Below are positions 1 through 8,530 of a stretch of DNA of 64,000 nucleotides, piece by piece. The notes below the pieces were generated by a model. It did not search any database. It was given only the letters and a program-made list of their open reading frames with translations, and was not told the origin of the DNA. The translations under genes were made by a program, and so were the position numbers. This DNA comes from Novibacillus thermophilus (GTDB lineage Bacteria; Bacillota; Bacilli; Thermoactinomycetales; Novibacillaceae), in the NCBI RefSeq assembly GCF_002005165.1, contig NZ_CP019699.1, forward strand, positions 2,046,001-2,110,000. The letters are read 5' to 3'. How positions within the stretch are numbered: the first letter of the stretch is position 1; the number at the start of each line of letters is the position of its first letter.

Positions 1-279
1 TCATCAGGACATTTGTACATAGGGGAAGGAATTCGGGTCAGGTTGTTAACGGCAGCGATCGGCAGACCGTTGCTTGTCGGCGGGTGGGATATCGTGGCGA
101 ACCGTCCGAAACCGCGGCGTCCCGCCGTACCAGCAGGGTCAGTGCTGTATGTAGAGGTAAAACCGGAAGAGGCCCACGCATTCGTCAAGGCCGTGCATGG
201 ACGGAAGTGGAGTGACGAATCGGCACATGAAGGATACGGTTACGCTGTTTGCGGTGCATACCACCATTCCGCATCGTGA
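1..279 (+). CDS. cmr3: Cmr3, type III-B CRISPR RAMP protein (3' part only)
   Basis: Only the last 92 codons are present; the frame is open from base 1 and stops at 277-279. The end of Cmr3 is recognisable from the pattern GGWD, then RPKP, then AVPAGSVLYVE, followed by a GYGYAVCGAY glycine-rich tail. Cmr3 is a Cas5-like RAMP subunit that caps the crRNA 5' tag and contacts Cmr2 in the type III-B effector. The assignment is supported by cmr4, cmr5 and cmr6 following at once on the same strand. The rest of the operon (cmr2, possibly cmr1, cas1/2, the array) must lie before the window. Family call from motif and context; no search run. Confidence 0.75.
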   Translation, partial: SSGHLYIGEGIRVRLLTAAIGRPLLVGGWDIVANRPKPRRPAVPAGSVLYVEVKPEEAHAFVKAVHGRKWSDESAHEGYGYAVCGAYHHSAS

Positions 280-308
280 AATTGTTAACGAAGAAAGGAG
301 CTACTCGG

Positions 309-1214
309 ATGATAAATCAAGCGAAACCATTTTTCTTACATGCTATTTCTTCTATTCACCCCGGAAGTGGGAGTGAGGTCGGTGTTGTCGATTTACCTGT
401 TCAGAGGGAACAACATACGAATTATCCTAAAATTGAGAGTTCGTCGTTGAAAGGAGCTATCCGTGCGACAGTGTCGAATGTGACCGGGGCTCTAAATGGT
501 GACAACGAGATGAAGCGGCGAATATCTTATATATTTGGCATTGACCCCGAGGAGGTCCATCAAGAAAAAGGAAAAACGCAAGCGGGAGCTATTACGTTTG
601 CAGATGCACGAATATTGCTCTTCCCGGTCAAGTCTTTGCGCGGTGTATTTGCATGGGTGACGTGTCCGTTCGTGTTGCAGCGTCTGAACCGTGAGATGGG
701 CCTCTACAGTGAAAAAGATTTCCAGCTTCCAGTTCCGGAGACACCGTCAGCGGCGTCGCGTGAATTGTTCGTGATGGAAAATCGCGTGGTCCTGGAAGAA
801 TATACATTTGATGTAACGCAAAGTGAAGAAACTGCCGAAATTGCTGAAAAGTTACAAGAGATCTTGTTCCCGGGTGAAGAGTTTAAGTTAAGTGAACACC
901 TCCTCGTACTGGATGATGATGCGTTTCGGGATTTCGTAACGTTGTCTACTGAAGTGAACGCCCGCGTCAGAATTGATAGTAAGACGGGGACCGTTTCTGG
1001 GAACGCCTTGTGGTACGAAGAAAACATCCCTCCGGAGACCGTTTTTTACAGCTTTATGTTTGCTGGCAATGTACGCGGCGAAGGGATGGATGGATTAAAG
1101 ACACATGAAGATGTCATGTCCTTTATGTCGAAAGAACAAAACTTTCCGGCGGTATTTCAGCTTGGAGGGAATGCGACAATCGGCCGTGGTATGTTGCAAA
1201 GAATATGGTTATAA
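309..1214 (+). CDS. cmr4: Cmr4, type III-B CRISPR RAMP backbone and target RNase
   Basis: 301 residues. The frame is open further upstream, but ATG 309 follows an AAAGGAG Shine-Dalgarno (294-300), so it is the better start. The N-terminus has the Cmr4 hallmarks: FLHAISSIHPGSGSE, then PKIESSSLKGAIR, the RAMP loop where the family carries its RNA-cleaving aspartate region. The C-terminus has a glycine-rich RAMP loop GGNATIGRGM at about residues 288-297. In known type III-B complexes several Cmr4 copies form the backbone and cut target RNA every 6 nt. It sits 29 bp after cmr3 and 15 bp before cmr5, so it is one operon. Intact and of normal length. Confidence 0.9.
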   Translation: MINQAKPFFLHAISSIHPGSGSEVGVVDLPVQREQHTNYPKIESSSLKGAIRATVSNVTGALNGDNEMKRRISYIFGIDPEEVHQEKGKTQAGAITFADARILLFPVKSLRGVFAWVTCPFVLQRLNREMGLYSEKDFQLPVPETPSAASRELFVMENRVVLEEYTFDVTQSEETAEIAEKLQEILFPGEEFKLSEHLLVLDDDAFRDFVTLSTEVNARVRIDSKTGTVSGNALWYEENIPPETVFYSFMFAGNVRGEGMDGLKTHEDVMSFMSKEQNFPAVFQLGGNATIGRGMLQRIWL

Positions 1215-1229
1215 GGAGGGGAATAAAAG

Positions 1230-1658
1230 TTGACGGCTAAAGTGAATGAAAAAGGACGAATGACACGCATAGAAAATGGACGTGCAGCTTTCGCATTTGA
1301 GAAGGTCGCCCGTTTCGTAAAACATAACAGGGAAAAAAGTAAAGAATACAAGGCCTACGTGAAAAGACTCCCGTCAATCATTCAAGTAAACGGATTAGGA
1401 CAAGCGTTAGCGTTTTACTATTCCAAAGATTCAACACATAGACAAATTTATCAAGATATAGCTGAGTGGATAGAGGAAGATATGAGCACACTCCTTCAGA
1501 AGTACAAAAAAGATAACGAGACAGACGAATTTATTGAAGTTCTAGTGAAAATGTCGAGTGCAGAATATCGTTTCGTGACGATGGAAGTTCTGGCGCTGCT
1601 CAACTGGATGCGCCGATTTGTAGATGGCATGGTAAAAGAAGAACTAAGGGAGGTGTAA
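1230..1658 (+). CDS. cmr5: Cmr5, type III-B CRISPR small subunit
   Basis: 142 residues starting at TTG 1230, preceded by AAGGAGGGG (1212-1221) at good spacing; no ATG start fits the SD as well. Predicted almost entirely alpha-helical and rich in charged residues, as expected for Cmr5, the inner-filament subunit that lines the crRNA-target duplex. The motif QVNGLGQALAFYYSK is typical of the family. It lies between cmr4 and cmr6 with gaps of 15 and 7 bp. Assignment rests on the helical pattern, this motif and position in the operon. Confidence 0.85.
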   Translation: MTAKVNEKGRMTRIENGRAAFAFEKVARFVKHNREKSKEYKAYVKRLPSIIQVNGLGQALAFYYSKDSTHRQIYQDIAEWIEEDMSTLLQKYKKDNETDEFIEVLVKMSSAEYRFVTMEVLALLNWMRRFVDGMVKEELREV

Positions 1659-1665
1659 ATAGCAG

Positions 1666-2874
1666 ATGGAATTTCATCCACGGGACACTGTGGACATCTA
1701 TGAGCGCGCCAAAAATCAACCTTTTGACCACTTGTGGTATAAAGTACACTACTTCCAACAGAAAAGTTATCGTGAAAGTGAAGCTAATAAACGGTTAAAA
1801 GACTTACAAGAATCCATAACTCCGTCCAAGCGGCAAGGGGATGTTTTCGACAAAATACGGCGTCGACGTTACGAAGCACTTGCGCTCATGGGAGACACCT
1901 CTCGCGTTATGATTTTACACGGGACACCGTCCGGGAGGATGGTACACGGTCTTGGAGCGGGTCACGTCCGGGAAACGTCGATCACGCTACATGCTGTTTA
2001 CGGTGTACCGTACATCCCCGGGTCCAGCATTAAAGGCATTGTGCAGCATTGGGCACTGCAAGCTTTTTTTAACGGAAAAGAGGACCGATTTAAGAAAGCT
2101 TTGGACGAGAGACAACAGGCGGCACTCGTCATGAACGACTTGTTCGGAACACAAACATCGCAAGGTATTATACAGTTCCACGATGCGTTTGTAAGAGGGA
2201 ATTTTTTTCTTAAACCAGACGTTATCACCGTCCATTACGGAGATTACTATCAAGGCAATAAACCGGCGACAGACAATATGCACACTGTTCCGAATGGTTT
2301 TTATACCGTGACCGATGGTATTTTCGAGTTTATACTGACCCAATTGTATGACATTAGGGGATGCGCCTCCGGACTTGCGGCAGAGCAGTTACTGGATATC
2401 GCGGCAACGTGGCTCAGGCTGGCGTTGACTGAATTTGGAATTGGGGCAAAGACATCGTCAGGATACGGCTTTTTCCGCGAGTTGACAGACGTTACCAATG
2501 CTGTACTTAATCCTGTAAAGGAAAATTTAAAGCGGAAGGAGGCAAAAAAACAAGAAGCTTTAGCAAAAAAAAGGGAAGAAGAGGAAGAAAAACGCCGTCA
2601 GGCTTTGCTCGAGGAACGATTGAACAACATGTCAGAAGCCGAGCGTCTCGCTTATGAAATTGAACAGCTATCCGACAGTCAAGAAGATCAAGACAAAAGT
2701 AAATCGGTTCTCTATGAACAAGTGATCGCTCATGCGGAACAAGGCGAATTGACGCCTGCAAAGGCATTAAAAACATATTGGGAGCGCATCGGCTCCTGGA
2801 AAGTCAAAAAGAAGGCGCGGAGACAGTACGGCAAAGTCCAAACGATTAAAACCTATTTAGATGATGAGTCATAG
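1666..2874 (+). CDS. cmr6: Cmr6, type III-B CRISPR RAMP protein with long charged C-terminal extension
   Basis: 402 residues, ATG 1666 with GGGAGGTG (1648-1655) overlapping the cmr5 stop. RAMP features: YGVPYIPGSSIKGIVQHW at about residues 115-132 and a glycine-rich loop GIGAKTSSGYGFF at about 258-270. Cmr6 caps the 3' side of the crRNA filament together with Cmr1. Most Cmr6 proteins end soon after the glycine loop. Here about 118 residues follow (285-402), beginning with a Lys/Glu/Arg-rich stretch that looks like a coiled coil or single alpha helix, then a second helical part. It is the last cmr gene; no array or accessory nuclease follows in the 260 bp after it. Confidence 0.85.
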   Translation: MEFHPRDTVDIYERAKNQPFDHLWYKVHYFQQKSYRESEANKRLKDLQESITPSKRQGDVFDKIRRRRYEALALMGDTSRVMILHGTPSGRMVHGLGAGHVRETSITLHAVYGVPYIPGSSIKGIVQHWALQAFFNGKEDRFKKALDERQQAALVMNDLFGTQTSQGIIQFHDAFVRGNFFLKPDVITVHYGDYYQGNKPATDNMHTVPNGFYTVTDGIFEFILTQLYDIRGCASGLAAEQLLDIAATWLRLALTEFGIGAKTSSGYGFFRELTDVTNAVLNPVKENLKRKEAKKQEALAKKREEEEEKRRQALLEERLNNMSEAERLAYEIEQLSDSQEDQDKSKSVLYEQVIAHAEQGELTPAKALKTYWERIGSWKVKKKARRQYGKVQTIKTYLDDES

Positions 2875-3137
2875 ACGTTATTGCTCATCGTCACTAAGGG
2901 CGTCTCATTTTAACCTGTCCTTCTATGGAATTTAGATCTACGCTTTGTAATTAGCGATAATTCCCGACACGATGGATGTCGTGGGAGACGAATCTAGATC
3001 CACACGAACTAGCGACTACCTTCATGAGAGAGAATGTGAAACTTCCTCGATTTCCCCCAAACATATATTTGCTGACCGATTCTGACAGGTTGTGTCGTGT
3101 ATCATCCAGTCAGAATCTATTTTAAGGGGAGTTCATC
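2875..3137. promoter_or_regulatory. Intergenic region with inverted repeats before the lipoprotein gene
   Basis: No gene and no CRISPR repeats. It holds short imperfect inverted repeats around 2942-2998 (CGCT/AGCG, and CCGACA/TGTCGTGG) and one perfect 9-bp inverted repeat, GATTCTGAC at 3078-3086 with GTCAGAATC at 3109-3117. The last ends 6 bases before the lipoprotein SD (AAGGGGA, 3124-3130). A 5' leader hairpin or operator for the lipoprotein gene is possible; no known riboswitch motif was recognised. Confidence 0.4.
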
Positions 3138-3728
3138 TTGACGAAACGTATGATGATATGGTTGCAGGTGGTCGTGTTAGGCGTGTGGCTTTCGGCGTGT
3201 GGGGAATCGAGTATCGAGAAAGTGGAAGGGGACGACGCGTCATCTGGTGACACGCAGGCTGAAGCCGAGGAGACGGAAAACAGTGCCGGCGAGGAAGGGG
3301 CAGAAGACGCTGAGACGGAAGAACCGAAGACAGAAGAATACAAAGTCGGGGACACAGTCAACTTTGACGGTTTGCACATTACGCTGACGAATGTCCGCGT
3401 GTCGGAAGGCGGGGAGTTTGACGAACCCCAGAATGACAAGTTTCTGTTGGTGGAACTCGATATTGAAAACACGACGGATGAATCGGCTGCGATCTCGACG
3501 ATCATGAATATGAAGTTAATGGATGCCGACAGTTATGAACAAGATCAAACGATTTTGATCGACGATGTGAAAGGCAACCTGGATGCCGAGATCAGTCCGG
3601 GGAAAAAGTTGAAAGGCGAGATTCCGTTTGACGTCGTCGATTCCGACTACTATGAGTTCATTTTTGAAGACCCGTTTGCTTCGGGACAGGCCATCTGGAA
3701 GATTGAACAAAGTGATATTCAGCAATAA
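3138..3728 (+). CDS. Secreted lipoprotein with DUF4352-type domain
   Basis: 196 residues from TTG 3138, with AAGGGGA seven bases upstream. An N-terminal hydrophobic stretch ends in the lipobox L-S-A-C, so Cys21 should be lipidated and the protein anchored outside the membrane. Residues about 25-70 form an acidic, low-complexity linker rich in Glu, Asp, Thr and Ala. The rest (VGDTVNFDGLHITLTNV, then KFLLVELDIENTTDE, PGKKLKGEIPFDV, and a C-terminal EFIFEDPF) matches the beta-sandwich DUF4352 pattern of many Firmicute lipoproteins. The function is unknown, and there is no obvious functional link with the cmr genes or pycA. Confidence 0.8.
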   Translation: MTKRMMIWLQVVVLGVWLSACGESSIEKVEGDDASSGDTQAEAEETENSAGEEGAEDAETEEPKTEEYKVGDTVNFDGLHITLTNVRVSEGGEFDEPQNDKFLLVELDIENTTDESAAISTIMNMKLMDADSYEQDQTILIDDVKGNLDAEISPGKKLKGEIPFDVVDSDYYEFIFEDPFASGQAIWKIEQSDIQQ

Positions 3729-3768
3729 ACAGCATGAAGCTGATTTGCCGTTGGGCACACACCACCGC

Positions 3769-3798
3769 ACCGCCGGGCTGTCGCTGACAGTTGGCGGT
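3769..3798 (+). terminator. Hairpin after the lipoprotein gene
   Basis: ACCGCC (3769-3774) pairs with GGCGGT (3793-3798), and inside it CTGTC (3778-3782) pairs with GACAG (3786-3790) around a GCT loop. It lies 40 bp past the lipoprotein stop. The tail is only weakly T-rich, so this is a possible rather than clear terminator. Confidence 0.4.
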
Positions 3799-3915
3799 AT
3801 TCATTTGTCGTCGGGTTTAGTCAAAATGAGGTGTTCGGGTTGCCATGTTTGAATTTAACGATTAAACTATTACTTATATTAATTGAAGAGTTTTGATTTT
3901 TTAGGGAGAGATCCG

Positions 3916-6900
3916 ATGACAGAAAGAAAGTTTCACAAAGTGATGGTCGCGAATCGCGGCGAGATCGCGATCCGGGTGTTTCGCGCGTGTACGGAATTAG
4001 GCATCCGCACGATAGCCATTTATTCGGAACAGGACAATACCGCTCTACACCGCTTTAAAGCCGATGAGGCCTACTTAATTGGGAAAGGGAAGGGTCCCAT
4101 TGAGGCGTACCTCGACATCGAGGGGATTATTGAGCTCGCTAAGCGGCACGACGTAGATGCGATCCATCCCGGCTACGGGTTTTTGGCCGAAAACGCGGAG
4201 TTCGCCAAACGCTGTGCCGACGAAGGGATCGTGTTTATCGGTCCGTCGGCCGAACACATTCAAATGTTCGGAGACAAAGTGGATGCCCGGGCGATGGCGA
4301 TCAAGGCGGGGATTCCGGTCATTCCCGGAACGGAAGACCCGGTTGCCAGTCTGGAAGAAGCGGTTCAATTTGGCCAAGAACACGGCTATCCGATTATCAT
4401 TAAAGCAGCGGCCGGAGGCGGCGGACGGGGGATGCGCATCGTCCACAGTGAATCCGAGCTTCCGGAGGCGTTGGAGCGGGCGCGGTCTGAAGCGAAGTCG
4501 GCCTTCGGTGACGACACGGTATACCTGGAAAAGTTCCTGGACCGCCCGAAACATATCGAAGTACAGATTTTGGCCGATCGACAAGGAAATATCGTGCACT
4601 TGTTTGAGCGGGATTGTTCTATCCAGCGGCGTCACCAAAAGGTCGTGGAAGTGGCGCCGAGTGTCTCCCTCCCAGACGCAGTGCGGGAGAAAATTAACGA
4701 GGCAGCATTGCAGCTGATGCGGACTGCCGGCTATACGAATGCCGGGACGGTGGAATTTTTGGTCACGTCCGATCATCAGTTCTACTTCATAGAAGTCAAC
4801 CCGCGCATTCAAGTGGAGCACACGATTACAGAGATGATTACGGGCATTGACATCGTGCAATCCCAGATCCGCATAGCGGAGGGATATGCACTCACGGACC
4901 CGGAAATCGGCATTCCGCCGCAGGAGGAGTTGTCGACCAACGGGTACGCCATCCAGTGCCGGGTGACGTCGGAGGACCCGTCCCAGGACTTTATGCCGGA
5001 TACGGGCAGATTGTTGCATTACCGTTCCGGCGGGGGATTCGGCATTCGCCTCGACGTGGGGAATGCTTTCACTGGAGCGAACATTACGACGCACTACGAC
5101 TCACTGCTCGTAAAGGTGTCTGCGTCGGCACTCACGTATGAGCAGGCAGCGCGGAAGATGCTCAGGACGCTGCGGGAATTCCGCATCCGCGGGGTCAAGA
5201 CGAACATCCCGTTTTTGGAAAACGTCGTGCAACATCCAGAGTTCTTATCCGGCGAGTACGATACGTCCTTTATCGACAGCCGTCCGGAACTGTTCGAGTT
5301 TCCGGAGCGCAAAGACCGGGGCACGAAGTTGCTCAAGTACATCGCCCAGACAGTGGTGAACGGACACCCCGGTTTGCCCAAGGGGAAAAAACCGGACTTT
5401 CCTATGCCAACTGTTCCGGCCACGTCGGTAAAGCAGCCCTATCCCGACGGGACGAAGCAAATATTGGACCGGGAAGGACCGGAAGGGCTCGTGTCTTGGA
5501 TCAAGTCGCAACAGAAGCTGTTGCTGACGGATACGACGTTCCGCGACGCCCACCAGTCGCTGTTTGCCACCCGAGTGCGGACGTACGACATGTTGCGCAT
5601 ATCGGAAGCGACAGGGAAACTGGCCCCCCAGTTGTTTTCGCTGGAAATGTGGGGGGGTGCCACCTTTGACACGAGTATGCGTTTCTTGAACGAAGATCCT
5701 TGGGAGAGGTTGCGCCTGCTCCGCGAGCGCATTCCCAACGTGCTGTTCCAGATGTTGCTGCGGGGGGCGAACGCCGTCGGTTACACGAATTATCCGGACA
5801 ACGTGATCCGCCGCTTTGTTCGCCTCGCGGCCGAGCAAGGAATAGACGTGTTCCGCATTTTCGACAGTTTAAACTGGACGGAAGGCATGCACGTCGCCAT
5901 CGACGCCGTCCGGGAGAGTGGCAAAGTGGCGGAGGCGGCCATCTGTTACACCGGGGACATCCTAGACCCGGAGAGAGACAAGTACTCCCTCCAGTATTAC
6001 GTCGACATGGCGAAACAGCTGGAACGCATGGGAGCCCACATTTTGGCCATTAAGGACATGGCCGGGCTGTTGAAGCCGTACGCGGCGTACACGCTAATCA
6101 AAGCGTTGAAAGAAGAAGTCGGTCTCCCAATTCACCTTCATACCCACGACACGAGCGGCAACCAGCTGGCGACGCTGCTAAAAGCGAGTGAGGCGGGAGC
6201 GGATATTGTCGACGGTGCTTTGAGTGCCATGTCCGGTCTGACGTCGCAGCCGAGCCTGGACGGGTTGGTCGCCACATTGCAGCGAACGGAACGGGATACG
6301 GGGCTCAATTTGCGCAACTTGCAACAGCTTTCCAATTACTGGGAGGGTGTGCGCACGTTTTATGCCGGCTTCGAAAGCGGGATGAAGGCGCCGACGTCGG
6401 AGATTTACATTCACGAGATGCCGGGAGGACAGTACACGAACTTGCACCAGCAGGCGAAAGCGGTCGGCCTGGGCCACAGATGGGATGAGGTCAAACACGC
6501 GTACCATGTGGTGAACCGCTTGTTCGGCGATATTGTGAAAGTGACCCCGTCGTCGAAAGTAGTCGGCGACATGGCCCTGTTTATGGTGCAAAACGATTTG
6601 AGCGAAGACGACGTGTATGAAAAAGGAGAGCGGCTCGACTTCCCCGAGTCTGTCGTTCAATTTTTCCAGGGGTACATCGGTCAGCCGCCGGGTGGCTTTC
6701 CGGAGCGGTTGCAACAGATCGTGTTGAAGGGGCGGAAGCCGCTCGAGGACCGTCCCGGGAAGCTGCTGCCTGAAGTGGATTTTGCGGAGACGGCGCGGGA
6801 ATTGGAAGAAAAGGTCGGCCGCCCGGTAGACGACTGCGACGTCATGTCTTACATTATGTATCCGAAGGTGTTCCTCGATAAGGAGAAGATGAGGCGTGAA

Positions 6901-7368
6901 TACGGTGACCTCGGGGTATTGGATACACCGACCTTTTTCTACGGCCTGAAGGTCGGGGAAGAAGTGGCCGTCGACATCGAACAGGGGAAAACGTTAATCG
7001 TCAAACTGATGTCCGTCGGCCCGATCAGTCCAGACGGGAAGCGGACGGTCTACTTCGAGTTGAACGGACAGCCGCGCGAAGTGGCCGTGCCCGACTTGTC
7101 AGCAGATGTGTCCGTCGAGTCGCGACCGAAGGCGGACCCGGACGATGCGGGCCAAATCGGGGCCTCCATGCCGGGGAAAGTGCTGAATGTGATGGTGAAA
7201 GCGGGCGATGAGGTGCCAAAAGGCGAACACCTCCTCGTCACGGAAGCAATGAAGATGGAAACGACGATCCAGGCGCCGTTCGCGGCCAGGGTGAAAGCCG
7301 TGCACGTCTCCATCGGCGATGCCATTGAGACAGGAGACTTGCTCCTCGAACTGGAGAAACTGAAGTAG
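3916..7368 (+). CDS. pycA: Pyruvate carboxylase
   Basis: 1150 residues, the usual length of the single-chain enzyme (Bacillus PycA is 1148). The frame opens at TTG 3883, but ATG 3916 has AGGGAGAG just upstream and gives the canonical N-terminus. Domains in order: biotin carboxylase (VMVANRGEIAIRVFRAC; ATP-grasp loop GGGGRGMR near residue 168), carboxyltransferase (DTTFRDAHQS near 538), PYC/OADA conserved domain, and a C-terminal biotinyl domain with EAMKMET, biotin on Lys about 1113. It makes oxaloacetate from pyruvate, bicarbonate and ATP in the cytoplasm to refill the TCA cycle. Transcribed alone, with its own terminator. Confidence 0.97.
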   Translation: MTERKFHKVMVANRGEIAIRVFRACTELGIRTIAIYSEQDNTALHRFKADEAYLIGKGKGPIEAYLDIEGIIELAKRHDVDAIHPGYGFLAENAEFAKRCADEGIVFIGPSAEHIQMFGDKVDARAMAIKAGIPVIPGTEDPVASLEEAVQFGQEHGYPIIIKAAAGGGGRGMRIVHSESELPEALERARSEAKSAFGDDTVYLEKFLDRPKHIEVQILADRQGNIVHLFERDCSIQRRHQKVVEVAPSVSLPDAVREKINEAALQLMRTAGYTNAGTVEFLVTSDHQFYFIEVNPRIQVEHTITEMITGIDIVQSQIRIAEGYALTDPEIGIPPQEELSTNGYAIQCRVTSEDPSQDFMPDTGRLLHYRSGGGFGIRLDVGNAFTGANITTHYDSLLVKVSASALTYEQAARKMLRTLREFRIRGVKTNIPFLENVVQHPEFLSGEYDTSFIDSRPELFEFPERKDRGTKLLKYIAQTVVNGHPGLPKGKKPDFPMPTVPATSVKQPYPDGTKQILDREGPEGLVSWIKSQQKLLLTDTTFRDAHQSLFATRVRTYDMLRISEATGKLAPQLFSLEMWGGATFDTSMRFLNEDPWERLRLLRERIPNVLFQMLLRGANAVGYTNYPDNVIRRFVRLAAEQGIDVFRIFDSLNWTEGMHVAIDAVRESGKVAEAAICYTGDILDPERDKYSLQYYVDMAKQLERMGAHILAIKDMAGLLKPYAAYTLIKALKEEVGLPIHLHTHDTSGNQLATLLKASEAGADIVDGALSAMSGLTSQPSLDGLVATLQRTERDTGLNLRNLQQLSNYWEGVRTFYAGFESGMKAPTSEIYIHEMPGGQYTNLHQQAKAVGLGHRWDEVKHAYHVVNRLFGDIVKVTPSSKVVGDMALFMVQNDLSEDDVYEKGERLDFPESVVQFFQGYIGQPPGGFPERLQQIVLKGRKPLEDRPGKLLPEVDFAETARELEEKVGRPVDDCDVMSYIMYPKVFLDKEKMRREYGDLGVLDTPTFFYGLKVGEEVAVDIEQGKTLIVKLMSVGPISPDGKRTVYFELNGQPREVAVPDLSADVSVESRPKADPDDAGQIGASMPGKVLNVMVKAGDEVPKGEHLLVTEAMKMETTIQAPFAARVKAVHVSIGDAIETGDLLLELEKLK

Positions 7369-7372
7369 CCGA

Positions 7373-7403
7373 GGAGATGGTCGAAAAGGCCATCTCCTTT
7401 TTT
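7373..7403 (+). terminator. Terminator of pycA
   Basis: GGAGATGG (7373-7380) and CCATCTCC (7390-7397) form a perfect 8-bp stem with a 9-nt loop, followed directly by six T. It starts 5 bases after the pycA stop. Confidence 0.9.
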
Positions 7404-7742
7404 CATGGCCCTCGATCCACCTACATCCGGCTGGTTTTAGGAAAAAATTTCACCTATTCCAAACCTCAGACTACGTTTCCAACACCCCCAACTGGCACGG
7501 GAGATGAGTTCACCACTTGAAAATCCCCCAGTCTGCCAGCCAATCCTCGTGTTTTATCTTTAGGAGCTCTTTGTTTGCTTGCCCGCTGACTACATCCGGT
7601 TTTGGTTCCCTTATTTTTTACTTCACATTACTAAATACTTCTAAATATCAACACATTAAAAGCGTTGACTATGTACTACTAAACGTCTATATTTATATAT
7701 ATACGTATATATACGTTTACAAAAGTTGAAACGGAGGAAATA
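7404..7742 (+). promoter_or_regulatory. Control region of the nucleoside operon: sigma-A promoter and palindromic operator
   Basis: No gene in this 339-bp stretch. TTGACT (7665-7670), a 17-base spacer and TATATT (7688-7693) form a good sigma-A promoter. Just after the -10 lies an AT-rich double palindrome: TATATATACGTATATATA (7696-7713, perfect, 18 bp) overlapping ACGTATATATACGT (7703-7716, perfect, 14 bp). At the transcription start, a bound repressor would block initiation; the GntR/UTRA protein two genes into the operon is the natural candidate. Upstream, CTACATCCGG occurs twice (near 7419 and 7588); meaning unknown. Confidence 0.65.
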
Positions 7743-8432
7743 ATGATGGCCGAATTTACCGTTGAGGAAGTAGCAGCTAAAATTCAACACACGAATGTAA
7801 ACCCCGATGTGACGCGTGACGAGATAAAAAAGTTATGTGAAGACTGCATGGAGTATGGCTTTGACGGCGTTATGCTTCAACCGTGCTGGATAAAAGACGC
7901 AAAGAAGTACTTAGCAGGATCTAAGGTTAAAGTTTGCACAGCTCTCGGCTACCCGATGGGTGGTTCTACGGCTAGGAGCAAAGCAAGCGAAATGGCGGAA
8001 GTCATTGAATTAGGGGCAGACGAAGTGGATTTTATGCCAAATATCGGATTCCTAAAGAGCGGTATGTACGACGAATTTGAAAAAGAAGTAGCACAGATTG
8101 TCAAAGCTGCTAAAGGGAAGATCACCAAAGTGATGCTCGAATTCGGCATGTTGACTCAAGAAGAAAAAGTAAAAGCGGCTGAGTTGTCCATTCGCGCAGG
8201 TGTAACGTATCTCAAAAATTCAAGTGGATGGGGCAAAGGAGGTAAAGCGACAGTCGAAGATGTCCAACTCCTTAAAGAGGTGGCAAACAATGAAGCCTTA
8301 GTGAAAGCCTCAGGTGGAATTCGCGATTTTGATAGTGCAGTGGCGATTTTAAATGCTGGTGCAAGTTTATTGGGGACAAGTGCGGGAGTAAAAATTGTAA
8401 GCGGATCTGGAGAGGTGTTAAGTGACTATTAA
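7743..8432 (+). CDS. deoC: Deoxyribose-phosphate aldolase-like protein (DeoC family)
   Basis: 229 residues. ATG 7743 or 7746 can both start; GGAGG (7733-7737) serves either. It is a TIM-barrel class I aldolase: the ADEVDFMPNIG segment holds the Asp matching the proton-relay residue, YLKNSSGWG the Schiff-base Lys, and LVKASGGIR the second Lys. It should cleave 2-deoxyribose 5-phosphate to glyceraldehyde 3-phosphate and acetaldehyde. The N-terminal motif is QHTNVNPDVT where typical enzymes have DHTxLKPDAT, so it is a divergent member and its exact substrate is open. First gene of an operon with regulator, sugar kinase, nucleoside hydrolases and a transporter. Confidence 0.85.
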   Translation: MMAEFTVEEVAAKIQHTNVNPDVTRDEIKKLCEDCMEYGFDGVMLQPCWIKDAKKYLAGSKVKVCTALGYPMGGSTARSKASEMAEVIELGADEVDFMPNIGFLKSGMYDEFEKEVAQIVKAAKGKITKVMLEFGMLTQEEKVKAAELSIRAGVTYLKNSSGWGKGGKATVEDVQLLKEVANNEALVKASGGIRDFDSAVAILNAGASLLGTSAGVKIVSGSGEVLSDY

Positions 8433-8474
8433 ATCAAATCGATCGTTCCATTCCCCGCCATTCACTAGCTCCTT

Positions 8475-8497
8475 TAACCGTGAGGAACGGTTATAAT
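8475..8497 (+). promoter_or_regulatory. Inverted repeat overlapping a TATAAT box before the GntR gene
   Basis: TAACCGT (8475-8481) and ACGGTTA (8487-8493) are a perfect 7-bp inverted repeat, and TATAAT lies at 8492-8497. No good -35 is seen 17 bases upstream. It may be an internal promoter with an operator, or just a small mRNA hairpin in the 98-bp gap. Confidence 0.35.
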
Positions 8498-8530
8498 GGG
8501 AAAAGTGAATAATTAGAAAGGGGATACACA

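Noticed and set aside
2875-3137. CRISPR array behind the cmr genes
   Set aside because: No direct repeats of 25-40 bp at regular spacing; only short inverted repeats are present.
4075-5094. Long open frame antisense to pycA (339 codons)
   Set aside because: A codon-bias shadow of pycA; no SD, no family motif. Similar antisense frames elsewhere were left out for the same reason.
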